Positions 13,649 through 21,554 of a stretch of DNA of 24,586 nucleotides are shown one piece after another. Origin of the DNA: UBA2040 sp002332715 (GTDB lineage Bacteria > Bacteroidota > Bacteroidia > Flavobacteriales_D > Crocinitomicaceae); the NCBI GenBank assembly GCA_029242295.1, contig JAQWUF010000110.1:1-24586 (forward strand), given 5' to 3'. Positions within the stretch are counted from its first letter, which is position 1. Each line of letters starts with the position of its first letter. Position numbers and translations under genes: made by a program. A model generated the notes under the pieces. That model was not told the DNA's origin. It made no database searches and saw nothing but the letters and a program-made list of their open reading frames with translations.

Positions 13649-14686
13649 TCACTCTCCCTTCTTCCAAAACTTCCAGAATCTCTTTTTCGATTTCTTCGGT
13701 TTATCTGGAATTACTCCAGGCACTTCGTCATCTTCGTTTCCTTTCTTTACTTCCGTTGGTTTGCCGAAAGAGTATGTTTGTTCACCATTTTCATTGTAGA
13801 CGTGATCTTCGAGTAAAACATCTTTTTTGTAAACATGTCTTCTTTTCAAGGTTTGCGATGGGAAATATTCCAAAAAATCACCCTCTTTCAAGCCTTTTTT
13901 GTAGTTCTCTTGGGTTTGAACATGACCTTGATAATAGAAGGTTTTGAACTCTCCATTTTTGACACCTTCGACCCAATTTTCAACTTTCAAGAGCGTTCCA
14001 TCGTTGAAGTAATACTTCAGTACGCCATCTTTTTGCCCATTTTTAAAGTTGAGGTTTTCAAGCAAGGTACTGTCATCACTCCAATATTTATATGAACCGT
14101 TCAAGCGACCGGCCAAATAATTTATCTCCTTTTTTATAATGGATTCGGGATAATACATCCGCTTCGTTCCATTCAATAATCCTTTGCTATAATTTTCCCA
14201 AAGTGTGGTGTCGCCATCTTTCGTGAAAAAGATTGATTTTCCATGTTTGTCTCCAACTAGATAATTGATTTCCCATGACAATTGATCCAAACTATCGTAG
14301 TACATCAGCCATTGTCCATGTTCTTCTCCGCCAAGGTGATTCCGCACCACTTGTCGGCAACCAGAGCGGAAATACGTTGTATCCGAACCTTCCTCTCGCC
14401 CATTTACAAACTTAATTCTTCGCTCTAGAAGTCCATTTGAAAAACAGGTTTCGCAGGTACCCGAAAAAGGTGAACCGTCGTTACCAGAAAGAATGAGGTT
14501 GGTATTTTCATCAAAGGTTAATTTCTCGTTGCAATCAACAATTCCGGCTATTTTACCACATTCAATACCATTGATTCGCACATTGACGCGTCTTGCTTTG
14601 TCATAGCATTTCTCGTCGTTTCTTTCGGGCAGTTGTGCCTGCACGAATGCTGGGATCAATAAGATAAGACCAATCAGTAACTTCAT
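13649..14686 (-). CDS. Secreted MORN-repeat protein
   Basis: 345 aa. Signal peptide MKLLIGLILLIPAFVQAQ, then a cysteine-containing domain to about residue 110 (CYDKARR, GIECGKIAGIVDC, CETCF), then about eight MORN_2 variant repeats to about 290 with the pattern 'G..NG....Y...G.....' (for example GLLNGTKRMYYPES, GRLNGSYKYWSDD and GQKDGVLKYYFNDG). The C-terminus is strongly basic (KPKKSKKRFWKFWKKGE). Such proteins are widespread in Bacteroidota and are often annotated as YwqK-family antitoxin; that label should not be trusted for function. Convergent with rsmE, with no obvious terminator between. Confidence 0.85.
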   Translation of the reverse strand: MKLLIGLILLIPAFVQAQLPERNDEKCYDKARRVNVRINGIECGKIAGIVDCNEKLTFDENTNLILSGNDGSPFSGTCETCFSNGLLERRIKFVNGREEGSDTTYFRSGCRQVVRNHLGGEEHGQWLMYYDSLDQLSWEINYLVGDKHGKSIFFTKDGDTTLWENYSKGLLNGTKRMYYPESIIKKEINYLAGRLNGSYKYWSDDSTLLENLNFKNGQKDGVLKYYFNDGTLLKVENWVEGVKNGEFKTFYYQGHVQTQENYKKGLKEGDFLEYFPSQTLKRRHVYKKDVLLEDHVYNENGEQTYSFGKPTEVKKGNEDDEVPGVIPDKPKKSKKRFWKFWKKGE

Positions 14687-14714
14687 GTTATTCTTTATTA
14701 AAGTTAATCAATTA

Positions 14715-15119
14715 TCATTCCGCTACCAAAGCTTGGAGTGCCTCCCGCATTTTTGCAGGAATGGGAATAGAAGAATTTTGTGCAGAATCAAAGCACACCA
14801 TGACTGAAATACCTTTAGTATAAATCACTCCGTCCACTTGAATTTCATAACTTAACGTAAAGGATTTGTTACCAATCTTTTCCGTCTTCATGATTATTTT
14901 AGGCTTATCCGTCAATAAAACTGGCAAAATATAGTCCACCTCGTTTCGTGCTAAAAGGAAACCATCTTTGTTATAATCCCAGTCATGGCTCAATAATTTC
15001 GAAAAATAATGTACTCTCGTCATTTCGAAATACGACAGATAAATCGAATTATTAACATGTTGCATTACATCGATATCTGAAAATCGGACTTGTATTTCAA
15101 AAGGAGAAGGAGCGGTCAT
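14715..15119 (-). CDS. Hotdog-fold acyl-CoA thioesterase (4HBT/YbgC family)
   Basis: 134 aa. The N-terminal motif RFSDIDVMQHVNNSIYLSYF is the 4-hydroxybenzoyl-CoA thioesterase/YbgC signature, with the catalytic aspartate in SDIDVMQHVNN. It hydrolyses acyl-CoA thioesters; the acyl group cannot be predicted. Its ATG overlaps the stop of the upstream nucleotide-sugar dehydratase gene (ATGA), so it is the last gene of that set and is translationally coupled, although a link to polysaccharide synthesis is not evident. Confidence 0.9.
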   Translation of the reverse strand: MTAPSPFEIQVRFSDIDVMQHVNNSIYLSYFEMTRVHYFSKLLSHDWDYNKDGFLLARNEVDYILPVLLTDKPKIIMKTEKIGNKSFTLSYEIQVDGVIYTKGISVMVCFDSAQNSSIPIPAKMREALQALVAE

Positions 15120-17002
15120 TTTTTATCTAATTTTTCGAATTCGGAATTATTGGAAACGTATTCCGGCACTAGACTTTTCATTTTAGCAACAAGTTTATGA
15201 TTGTCTTGCGTTCCAAAAAGCTGGATTAACTCATCAATTTCTTTTTCTATGCTTGCTTCAATTTCTCTAACTTTTGCCTTTAAAATGAGTGGGTGATGTG
15301 TAGGCAAAGTATTCTCATCATCGGCAAGCAGTTCTTCATACAGTTTTTCACCCGGACGGAGTCCAGTTACTTTTATTTCGATATCCTTACCAAGTTCCAA
15401 ACCGTTGAGCTTGATCATTTTCTTCGCCAAGTCGATAATTTTAACGGACTCACCCATGTCGAAAACGAAAACTTCACCGCCCTCACCCATTGCGCCTGCT
15501 TCCAATACCAATTGACAAGCTTCAGGAATGGTCATAAAAAAACGAGTAATCCGTTCATCCGTTAAGGTAATTGGTCCGCCTTGTTCTATTTGCTTTTGAA
15601 ACAACGGAATGACTGACCCATTCGAACCGAGAACATTTCCGAATCGAGTCGTGATAAATTTCGCTTGTCCTTTTTGGTTGGCCAATTGGGCATACATTTC
15701 AGCAATACGTTTGGAAGCACCCATCACATTCGTTGGATTCACGGCTTTGTCCGTTGAAATCATAACAAACTTCCCAACTTCAAATTCGAGCGCACAATCT
15801 ACCAAATTACGCGTTCCTTCTACATTCGTTTTAATCGCTTCAGAAGGATTGCTTTCCATCAAGGGAACGTGTTTGTAAGCCGCTGCATGATAGATAATAT
15901 CAGGTTTCGCATGGGCAAACAAGCGTTGCATTCGTTCCTTGTTTCGAATATCGCCGATTATCACCTCCAACTCTGAACTGTGCGGTTTACCGAGCAATTC
16001 ATTATTCAGATCATACATAGGTGATTCGGCTTGATCGAGTAATAAAATCTTCTTGGGTTTGTGTTCCAATATCTGTTTCACTAAACCGCTACCAATAGAA
16101 CCGGCGGCACCTGAAACGAGTATTATCTTGCCTGAAATTTGCGTTTTAATTTTGTCTTCGCTGAGAACGATAGGGTCACGTCCCAATAAATCTTCAATTT
16201 GTATTTTTCCAATTTGCTTGGTAGAAAACTCTCCATTAATCCAAGATTTTGGACTCGGAACTTTTTGCACTTTCACATCATTTCTGATACAGGTTTCAAG
16301 GATGTTCTGTTTGTTCTTTTCAGATGGATTTTGAATAGCAACGATGACTTGCGTCACCCCTTCTTCCTTGATTAAATTGTCTAATTTATTGCTGTGATAA
16401 ATCTTCAATCCTTCTAATCGCGTACCATCTAGCTTTTTGTTGTCGTCAATAAAACCGATGATTTTATAGGAAATACGTGCGTCTTTTTCAATCGTTCGTT
16501 TGGTAATAAGTCCGGAGATTCCTGCTCCGTAAATTAGAATCCGTTCGTCTTCGTCCTTGTTTTTAATAGATTCAAGGTACAATAATTTGACAGTAAACCG
16601 AAGTCCAATCATTAAAACAAAAGAACTGAGAAACTCAATTAATAAAACCGAAGTTGGAAAGAGAAAATATCCATCGAACCAAAAGACCCGAACAAATCCG
16701 AGTCCTAAAAACAGAAGTGAACACGTGGCAACGGCAAAGAAGATCCGTTTCATGTCCGCAGTTGACGTATGCCGAACCAATCCTTTATGAATGGAAAAGA
16801 GGTAAAAAACAATAGCTTTTACAAGAAAGAAAATAACGATAGATCGAGATAAAATCATCCATTCCTGATGAATCATTTCTTCGTCGGCCTTCAAATCAAA
16901 GCGGATAACATAGGCAAATCCCAAAGCCATAGACGAAATGACTAAATCGATAAGAATAATTACCCAACGTGGTGTGTTGCTTTGCGGTAAAAGCTGGAAC
17001 AT
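15116..17002 (-). CDS. Membrane-bound nucleotide-sugar epimerase/dehydratase (CapD/WbpM/FlaA1 family)
   Basis: 628 aa. Four transmembrane helices (about 12-140) and a CoA-binding-like Rossmann region (YGAGISGLI, about 158-166) precede a C-terminal SDR dehydratase with GAAGSIGSG (298-306). The active site has S416 and, in MGASKR, M427 and K431, the S-M-K arrangement of WbpM. These proteins act at the inner membrane face as UDP-GlcNAc 4,6-dehydratases for surface polysaccharides; the substrate is inferred. The start is ATG 17002: a TTG two codons upstream lies inside a TAAATTTG promoter box. The gap to the SDR gene upstream is 19 bases. Confidence 0.92.
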   Translation of the reverse strand: MFQLLPQSNTPRWVIILIDLVISSMALGFAYVIRFDLKADEEMIHQEWMILSRSIVIFFLVKAIVFYLFSIHKGLVRHTSTADMKRIFFAVATCSLLFLGLGFVRVFWFDGYFLFPTSVLLIEFLSSFVLMIGLRFTVKLLYLESIKNKDEDERILIYGAGISGLITKRTIEKDARISYKIIGFIDDNKKLDGTRLEGLKIYHSNKLDNLIKEEGVTQVIVAIQNPSEKNKQNILETCIRNDVKVQKVPSPKSWINGEFSTKQIGKIQIEDLLGRDPIVLSEDKIKTQISGKIILVSGAAGSIGSGLVKQILEHKPKKILLLDQAESPMYDLNNELLGKPHSSELEVIIGDIRNKERMQRLFAHAKPDIIYHAAAYKHVPLMESNPSEAIKTNVEGTRNLVDCALEFEVGKFVMISTDKAVNPTNVMGASKRIAEMYAQLANQKGQAKFITTRFGNVLGSNGSVIPLFQKQIEQGGPITLTDERITRFFMTIPEACQLVLEAGAMGEGGEVFVFDMGESVKIIDLAKKMIKLNGLELGKDIEIKVTGLRPGEKLYEELLADDENTLPTHHPLILKAKVREIEASIEKEIDELIQLFGTQDNHKLVAKMKSLVPEYVSNNSEFEKLDKK

Positions 17003-17005
17003 GGT

Positions 17006-17013
17006 CAAATTTA
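17006..17013 (-). promoter_or_regulatory. Internal -7 box before the CapD/WbpM-like gene
   Basis: TAAATTTG on the minus strand ends 3 bases before the ATG at 17002, in the 19-base gap after the SDR gene. It predicts an extra, leaderless transcript for the dehydratase and thioesterase genes. Confidence 0.45.
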
Positions 17014-17021
17014 AAAAGAAT

Positions 17022-17732
17022 CTATGAATAAAGACCTCCGTTCAGGTTAATGGTTTGTCCTGTGACATATGCTCCCTCATCTGAGCTCAACCATTTGATG
17101 GTGCTGGCGATTAAATTTGGTTCACCCAGGCGATTCATCGGAATTTGATTTACAATGTCATCCAACTGGTTTTCAGGTACTTCATCTATCATTCCTGTAT
17201 TGAAATAACCTAGCGCTAAGACATTTGCATTGATTTGAAAATGGGCTAATTCTTTGGACAAAGACTTCGTCAAACCGATTAAACCCGCTTTTGACGCAGC
17301 ATACGCAGATGTTCCGATGTACCCCGTTTGGGCAACAACAGAACTGATGTTGATAATACTTCCCCCTTTTCGTTCACGAAGATGCGGAATTACTGCTTTT
17401 GCTAAATAGAATGGTGCATCTAGATTGATTGCCAAAGTGTTCTTCCAGGCTTCCGATTCCGTTTTCCAGGTCATAGCGCTGTGCGAAACACCCGCATTAT
17501 TTATTAGTATATCAATTTGACCAAAATGAAGAATGACCTTTTTGATCATCTCTTGAATTTCGGTTTCTTGTCGCAAATCCGCTTGAAAATAATAGCAATC
17601 TGCGTTTTCTTCTAATTCTTTTTCTCCCCTATGGAAATGCAAGGCCATTCGAAAATCATCTTTAAGCAATCGAGCCAATTGGCGACCCAATCCACCAGAT
17701 GCGCCGGTCAGAAGTATTACTTTTTTTTCCAT
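17022..17732 (-). CDS. SDR-family oxidoreductase (FabG-like)
   Basis: 236 aa classical short-chain dehydrogenase. Nucleotide-binding TGASGGLGRQLA near the N-terminus, NNAG around residues 78-81, the catalytic serine in INISSVVAQTG and the YAASK pair, and the C-terminal VTGQTINLNGG are all present. The FabG-like sequence is compatible with 3-ketoacyl or sugar substrates, so the reaction is undetermined; the context suggests surface glycan or acyl-modification chemistry. It overlaps the FemAB/GNAT-like gene by 16 bases. Confidence 0.9.
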   Translation of the reverse strand: MEKKVILLTGASGGLGRQLARLLKDDFRMALHFHRGEKELEENADCYYFQADLRQETEIQEMIKKVILHFGQIDILINNAGVSHSAMTWKTESEAWKNTLAINLDAPFYLAKAVIPHLRERKGGSIINISSVVAQTGYIGTSAYAASKAGLIGLTKSLSKELAHFQINANVLALGYFNTGMIDEVPENQLDDIVNQIPMNRLGEPNLIASTIKWLSSDEGAYVTGQTINLNGGLYS

Positions 17733-18610
17733 TTATTTTTCAATTCTTTTAGTGCTTTGTACCAAATTGGTCCATCGTTCCACGAATAACCGTAATAATG
17801 TTGATCCTCACCGCCAAAACAGCGGTTGAACTTTCGGACACCATCCACGCGCGAACCGCCAAAATCAAAGGTACGATTTGATTCGAAAGCAAGCTGAATG
17901 CCTTGATGAATTAAAGCGTACATTCCGCCAGTATTTTTCCATTTCGCTGTGCAGGTTCCTTTGAGATACAGCATGCTTTGCTCGGTTTCGATTAAAAATA
18001 TCGTTCCCGCTAATTCGTCTTCGTCGAAAAAACTAAACTGATGTAATAAATTGTTTTTGTGAGACTTAGATATGACCTGCCCGAGTAAATCAAAGTCGGC
18101 ATCTTGTAGTGTTTCAATTCGGTTTGAAAGTTCCTTTCGAAGAAATTCTACTCCAGCTTCGATATTTATTTCACTTGTGATATTTAACCTAGTTTTCTCG
18201 AAAGATTTGATTTTTCTTTTGGCTTGCTGATTCAATTTAAAACTTTCAGGTGTTACTTTTTGATAAATCAAATCCGTAGAATCTCCAGATAAAAGTTCTT
18301 GCCGAAAATAGATATCAACAACTTTAAACTGTGTGGCCAAAAATTCAGTCAACACTTCCTTTTTAATTGGGTTCTCACCTAACCAATCTATCCACCGGCA
18401 AAAAACAGGCGTATACAGCGCTTGAACTCCAAATTTTTCAAAGTACGGCAATGGCATACCACCCGATTCATCATCATTTAGGAGAAAAACGAGGTTTTTT
18501 GAAACGGCATCCAAGTAGTCCAAGGATAGAAAAGGTTGCGATTGGCGTGACTTTTCAAACCACAAACGCCATTTGCTTTCGTCTATATTTTCTCTTTCGA
18601 CAAGTTTCAT
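17717..18610 (-). CDS. FemAB/GNAT-like acyl- or aminoacyltransferase
   Basis: 297 aa from ATG 18610, which overlaps the deacetylase stop as ATGA (a TTG two codons upstream is less likely). The C-terminal half reads as a GNAT fold: EDELAGTIFLIE, SMLYLKGTCT, NTGGMYALIHQGIQLAF and TFDFGGSRVDGVRKFNRCFG, the pattern of FemAB-related 'acetyltransferase_6' proteins. Such enzymes add acyl or aminoacyl groups to cell-envelope molecules. The substrate is unknown; the polysaccharide deacetylase directly upstream suggests it modifies a sugar amine. No signal peptide, so it acts in the cytoplasm. Confidence 0.75.
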   Translation of the reverse strand: MKLVERENIDESKWRLWFEKSRQSQPFLSLDYLDAVSKNLVFLLNDDESGGMPLPYFEKFGVQALYTPVFCRWIDWLGENPIKKEVLTEFLATQFKVVDIYFRQELLSGDSTDLIYQKVTPESFKLNQQAKRKIKSFEKTRLNITSEINIEAGVEFLRKELSNRIETLQDADFDLLGQVISKSHKNNLLHQFSFFDEDELAGTIFLIETEQSMLYLKGTCTAKWKNTGGMYALIHQGIQLAFESNRTFDFGGSRVDGVRKFNRCFGGEDQHYYGYSWNDGPIWYKALKELKNKWKKK

Positions 18611-19593
18611 AAACAATCTTTCAAAGTCATGAAACGTATGTTTTCCTCATTTCTTGCAGTAAATCGATCTAATTCTTTGAGCGAAAATTTCGTTAAGCTT
18701 TTTGGATGACCGATTATAACCATGTTTTCGCCTTTTTTCTTGTTGTATGCGTTGAAAGATGCTTGCAATTGACTAGCAAAATAGCCATCCGTGCTCACGT
18801 GATGCATCTTTCCTTTGGTCAACATTTCTTTTTTTCCGCCTGGTTGAGCAATAAAATTACCATCGCCCCACATTTTATGCTCTTCGGGAAATAACCGTCC
18901 TAGAACGTACAATTTCCAAAAGAATAAAGCCGAATATTTCCGACTTGCAATTGGGTATTCAGTGTATTTCCCAGATTCCTCCGATTTACAAACATCATCG
19001 GAGAAAGAATAAGGTTCGCTAGTTTTAACAGAAAGAAAATCAATGTTGTATTGCTGCGAAATCCACTTTACACGAGGCATGACAGAAGAATCGATTTTCA
19101 TATCAAATTCTTCGAAGAGTGTTTTGAAATCGGCGAAAGATTGAATACACCAACCTCCTGCACGAAAAACTTGCGTTTGAATGCCTGTAATTTCTTCGAG
19201 TCTATTTTTGTATTTAGCGAATATTGTCCGTCGTTCTTCTTTTGGAAAATCACTTAACTTATAATGCTGGTCGAGATTCATTTGCCATCCAGTCTTCCCG
19301 TATTCTGCCTTTTCCCAATGCGGATGAATGTGTAACTCAACGGCATGACCATCCGCGATCATTTCTTTCACTTGACCAATTATGGCTTCAATATCTACGG
19401 AAAGCTCGGGGAATTCAGAAACTTTTGCTTCAAGAGCAAGTAAATGTCCAATATCCCAAAAGAAAGTAAAATGAAAGTTATTCGCATTGGCGACTTTCAA
19501 GAGTTGTGCCGTCGGTTCAGTCATGCATTTCTCAACGCTCCCAGACTTCTCACCGAAGAAGACCTCATAATCCATTGTCAGAAAAACATTCAT
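18607..19593 (-). CDS. Polysaccharide deacetylase-like protein
   Basis: 328 aa, no signal peptide. It opens with FLTMDYEVFFGE (D8, E10), matching the NodB-homology motif 1 position, and has HIHPHW around residue 100, the two-histidine metal motif 2; FRAGGWCIQS follows as a later motif. Metal-dependent enzymes of this carbohydrate esterase 4 superfamily remove N- or O-acetyl groups; the cytoplasmic forms often act on lipid-linked or nucleotide-linked sugars. First gene of the five-gene minus-strand set, divergent from the secreted gene at 19667. A weak -7-like box (TAACTTCG, 19600-19607) lies 6 bases before the ATG. Confidence 0.8.
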   Translation of the reverse strand: MNVFLTMDYEVFFGEKSGSVEKCMTEPTAQLLKVANANNFHFTFFWDIGHLLALEAKVSEFPELSVDIEAIIGQVKEMIADGHAVELHIHPHWEKAEYGKTGWQMNLDQHYKLSDFPKEERRTIFAKYKNRLEEITGIQTQVFRAGGWCIQSFADFKTLFEEFDMKIDSSVMPRVKWISQQYNIDFLSVKTSEPYSFSDDVCKSEESGKYTEYPIASRKYSALFFWKLYVLGRLFPEEHKMWGDGNFIAQPGGKKEMLTKGKMHHVSTDGYFASQLQASFNAYNKKKGENMVIIGHPKSLTKFSLKELDRFTARNEENIRFMTLKDCL

Positions 19594-19637
19594 ACCCTGC
19601 GAAGTTAAAAAACTTACTGTTCTTGCGAGAAAAAACT

Positions 19638-19645
19638 TACTTTTG
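19638..19645 (+). promoter_or_regulatory. -7 box before the 148-aa secreted gene
   Basis: TACTTTTG matches TAnnTTTG and lies 21 bases before the ATG at 19667. The nearest TTG (19623-19625) is only 12 bases upstream, so the -33 element is unclear. Confidence 0.4.
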
Positions 19646-19666
19646 AGCCTTTCAAGAACATATATT

Positions 19667-20113
19667 ATGAAAAACGCGTTAGTCCTATTTGTCCTATCTT
19701 TTCTTTTTATCGGATCTTCAAACCTTTCTTATGGACAAAGTAAGGAATCATTAAAACGCCAACAATTCGTTAGTAAATTTACAGGGGGTGTAAGTGTAAA
19801 AAAGAAAAATAAAATAATTAAGCGTATCGATAAAAACTACGTATCCAAGAATTTAGATGAAATTTACAAAAGGAATAAGAACGTGTTTCTTACTGAGTTT
19901 TTTAAGGGTATGGTTCTTACAACTAACGAATACAGTAGAGTTCCATTGGATAAGATATTTGACATTCGCCTAAGCGAATTGAATGAACTACAAGCAGGAA
20001 TTGCAGAATGCAAAATTCTACTGAAAACTTCTGAAGGGGACATACCAACTGTGCTTTACCTTAAATCTTTAAAGAAAAAAGGAAAGTTCGCATTCATTCC
20101 AGCGCAAAGATGA
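19667..20113 (+). CDS. Secreted hypothetical protein, 148 aa
   Basis: From ATG 19667 a signal peptide (MKNALVLFVLSFLFIGSSNL ending SYGQ) precedes a lysine-rich soluble domain (KKKNKIIKRIDKNYVSKN) of no family I recognise. A TTG at 19643 would add eight residues but lies in the -7 box. The stop overlaps the start of the CYTH gene (ATGA), so the two are probably one operon, but a secreted protein and a cytosolic phosphatase share no obvious pathway. Confidence 0.75.
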   Translation: MKNALVLFVLSFLFIGSSNLSYGQSKESLKRQQFVSKFTGGVSVKKKNKIIKRIDKNYVSKNLDEIYKRNKNVFLTEFFKGMVLTTNEYSRVPLDKIFDIRLSELNELQAGIAECKILLKTSEGDIPTVLYLKSLKKKGKFAFIPAQR

Positions 20114-20598
20114 TAGAAATTGAACGGAAATATCTTGTTCACACTTCCCAACTTCCCGATTTAAATAAATTCAAAAGCAAAAGCTTACTGCAAGGATATT
20201 TGCAAAGTGATCCTGAAACTACCATTCGAGTTCGAACCGCTGGAGAACTAGCTTATTTGACTATTAAGGGGAAATCAGAAAACTTGACGAGAAAAGAGTT
20301 TGAATATGAAATCCCGATGGACAATGCTTTAGAATTGCTAAAACTTTGCGGTGATAAAGTGATTACTAAAGTACGGTACTTTATTCCCAGTGACAACAGA
20401 ATGTGGGAATTGGACTTTTTCACACAAAAATTGGAAGGATTAATTCTGGCCGAAATCGAGCTAGAATCGGAAGACGAAATATTTGAATTACCAGATTGGA
20501 TTGCCAAGGAAGTTAGTTTGGATCATCAGTTTTTCAATTCCAACCTTTCTGTTCTAACACCAGCGGAAGCTTCGGCACTACTGGCAAAACATACTTAA
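20110..20598 (+). CDS. CYTH-domain protein (triphosphate tunnel metalloenzyme)
   Basis: 162 aa. It begins with MIEIERKYLV, the ExExK signature of the CYTH/TTM family, followed by TIRVRTAGELAYLTIKGK and TRKEFEYEIP, which supply the charged residues lining the tunnel, and a C-terminal ILAEIELESEDE. Bacterial members of this small type hydrolyse inorganic triphosphate or related compounds in a divalent-cation-dependent way; the physiological substrate here is not known. The start overlaps the upstream stop (ATGA). The last codons overlap the convergent 107-aa gene by 4 bases. Confidence 0.9.
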   Translation: MIEIERKYLVHTSQLPDLNKFKSKSLLQGYLQSDPETTIRVRTAGELAYLTIKGKSENLTRKEFEYEIPMDNALELLKLCGDKVITKVRYFIPSDNRMWELDFFTQKLEGLILAEIELESEDEIFELPDWIAKEVSLDHQFFNSNLSVLTPAEASALLAKHT

Positions 20599-20918
20599 TC
20601 CGCTTTTAAGTCCGACTTGTGTAGGTCAAATACAGATGAACCGAATTCCAAGGTGAAATACATTTCAAAATTTTCAATTTTACATTCACACGGCCATTCT
20701 GCTTCATTTTCTTCAACAGATTCAAATTCGTTGTGAAAGATTACTTTGAAATTGGCTTTTAAAAGGGGTTCTTCATCCATGAAATCTTCTTCGATTAAAT
20801 AGATGTTACCTTCAGAAAATTCCAAGGATAAAAAAGAGGTTTCATCCTTTTCCTTTGCCCAGTCTATAAACAATTTCGTTGGTTTCACCAACATGTAGCC
20901 ACGATTCACGAATTTCAT
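20595..20918 (-). CDS. Hypothetical protein, 107 aa
   Basis: A small acidic soluble protein, opening MKFVNRGYMLVKPTKLFIDW, with an acidic middle (EEDFMDEEPLL, ESVEENEAEW) and two cysteines (PCECK). I do not recognise a family. Its ATG overlaps the stop of the lipoprotein gene (ATGA) and is preceded by GAGGAAAT, one of few Shine-Dalgarno-like sequences in this window. Likely the last gene of the threonine aldolase transcript. Confidence 0.7.
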   Translation of the reverse strand: MKFVNRGYMLVKPTKLFIDWAKEKDETSFLSLEFSEGNIYLIEEDFMDEEPLLKANFKVIFHNEFESVEENEAEWPCECKIENFEMYFTLEFGSSVFDLHKSDLKAD

Positions 20919-21553
20919 ATTTCCTCTTGTTTAATTTCTAACCACTTTCTTTTCTCTAATTTCCACCATTTGACTTTATCGCCATTCGACTGACTGAGCA
21001 CGAACAAAGGCGTTTTATTTCTGAACCAAATTTCCATTTGAGTCAACATTCTTTTTTCATTCAAGTTGGACGATGAAATATAGACGAACTCCCTGTCAAT
21101 GGCGTAAATAAGAAACGGATCATTATTAATTTTCCGATCGGAAAACAATTTAACCGAGGAACAGTTGGCACCAAAACAATCGAACCAATTGAAAAGGCAA
21201 TTTTTCATATTCAAAGAATCTCTAAACGAAAATCTGGCGAATACCATTTCAGACTCTTTGCCCTGTCCAAGCCATTTTTCTACCCCAGAATTGTCAAAAC
21301 GCTGCGGTAACCACAATGAATCAATCAACCTTACCCCTTCGGTAATATCCAGATCGATAGCAACGCGTTGAGAAAAGCTGGACAAAGAATCGAAATATGA
21401 AACAACGATAGGCTCTTCCTCACTTTCTTTCCCTTCTGCATAGCGTTCCGAACTCGGTAAAACGTCGTTAATGTCCGTCACCGTCTCTTTTTTCTTATCT
21501 CCACATGAGAACAAAAAACTGCCAATAATTAAAAATATTCCAATTTTCTTCAA
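20915..21553 (-). CDS. Lipoprotein of unknown function, TTG start
   Basis: 212 aa. MKKIGIFLIIGSFLFSCGDK is a lipoprotein signal peptide with the lipid-attached cysteine at residue 17, followed by an acidic linker (KESEEEP) and a soluble domain of unknown family with several cysteines (NCLFNWFDCFGANC). The only start that gives a complete signal peptide is TTG at 21553, one base after the threonine aldolase stop; no ATG exists nearby. Cotranscribed with threonine aldolase upstream and the 107-aa gene downstream (ATGA overlap). Confidence 0.75.
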   Translation of the reverse strand: MKKIGIFLIIGSFLFSCGDKKKETVTDINDVLPSSERYAEGKESEEEPIVVSYFDSLSSFSQRVAIDLDITEGVRLIDSLWLPQRFDNSGVEKWLGQGKESEMVFARFSFRDSLNMKNCLFNWFDCFGANCSSVKLFSDRKINNDPFLIYAIDREFVYISSSNLNEKRMLTQMEIWFRNKTPLFVLSQSNGDKVKWWKLEKRKWLEIKQEEI

Positions 21554-21554
21554 A

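Noticed and set aside
13649..14686. Annotation of the MORN-repeat protein as a YwqK antitoxin with a neighbouring toxin
   Set aside because: No toxin-like gene is adjacent, the protein is secreted and far longer than an antitoxin; the label is a family-name artefact.
17003..17008. TTG at 17008 as the start of the CapD/WbpM-like gene
   Set aside because: The codon is the end of the TAAATTTG -7 box; the ATG at 17002 is two codons later.
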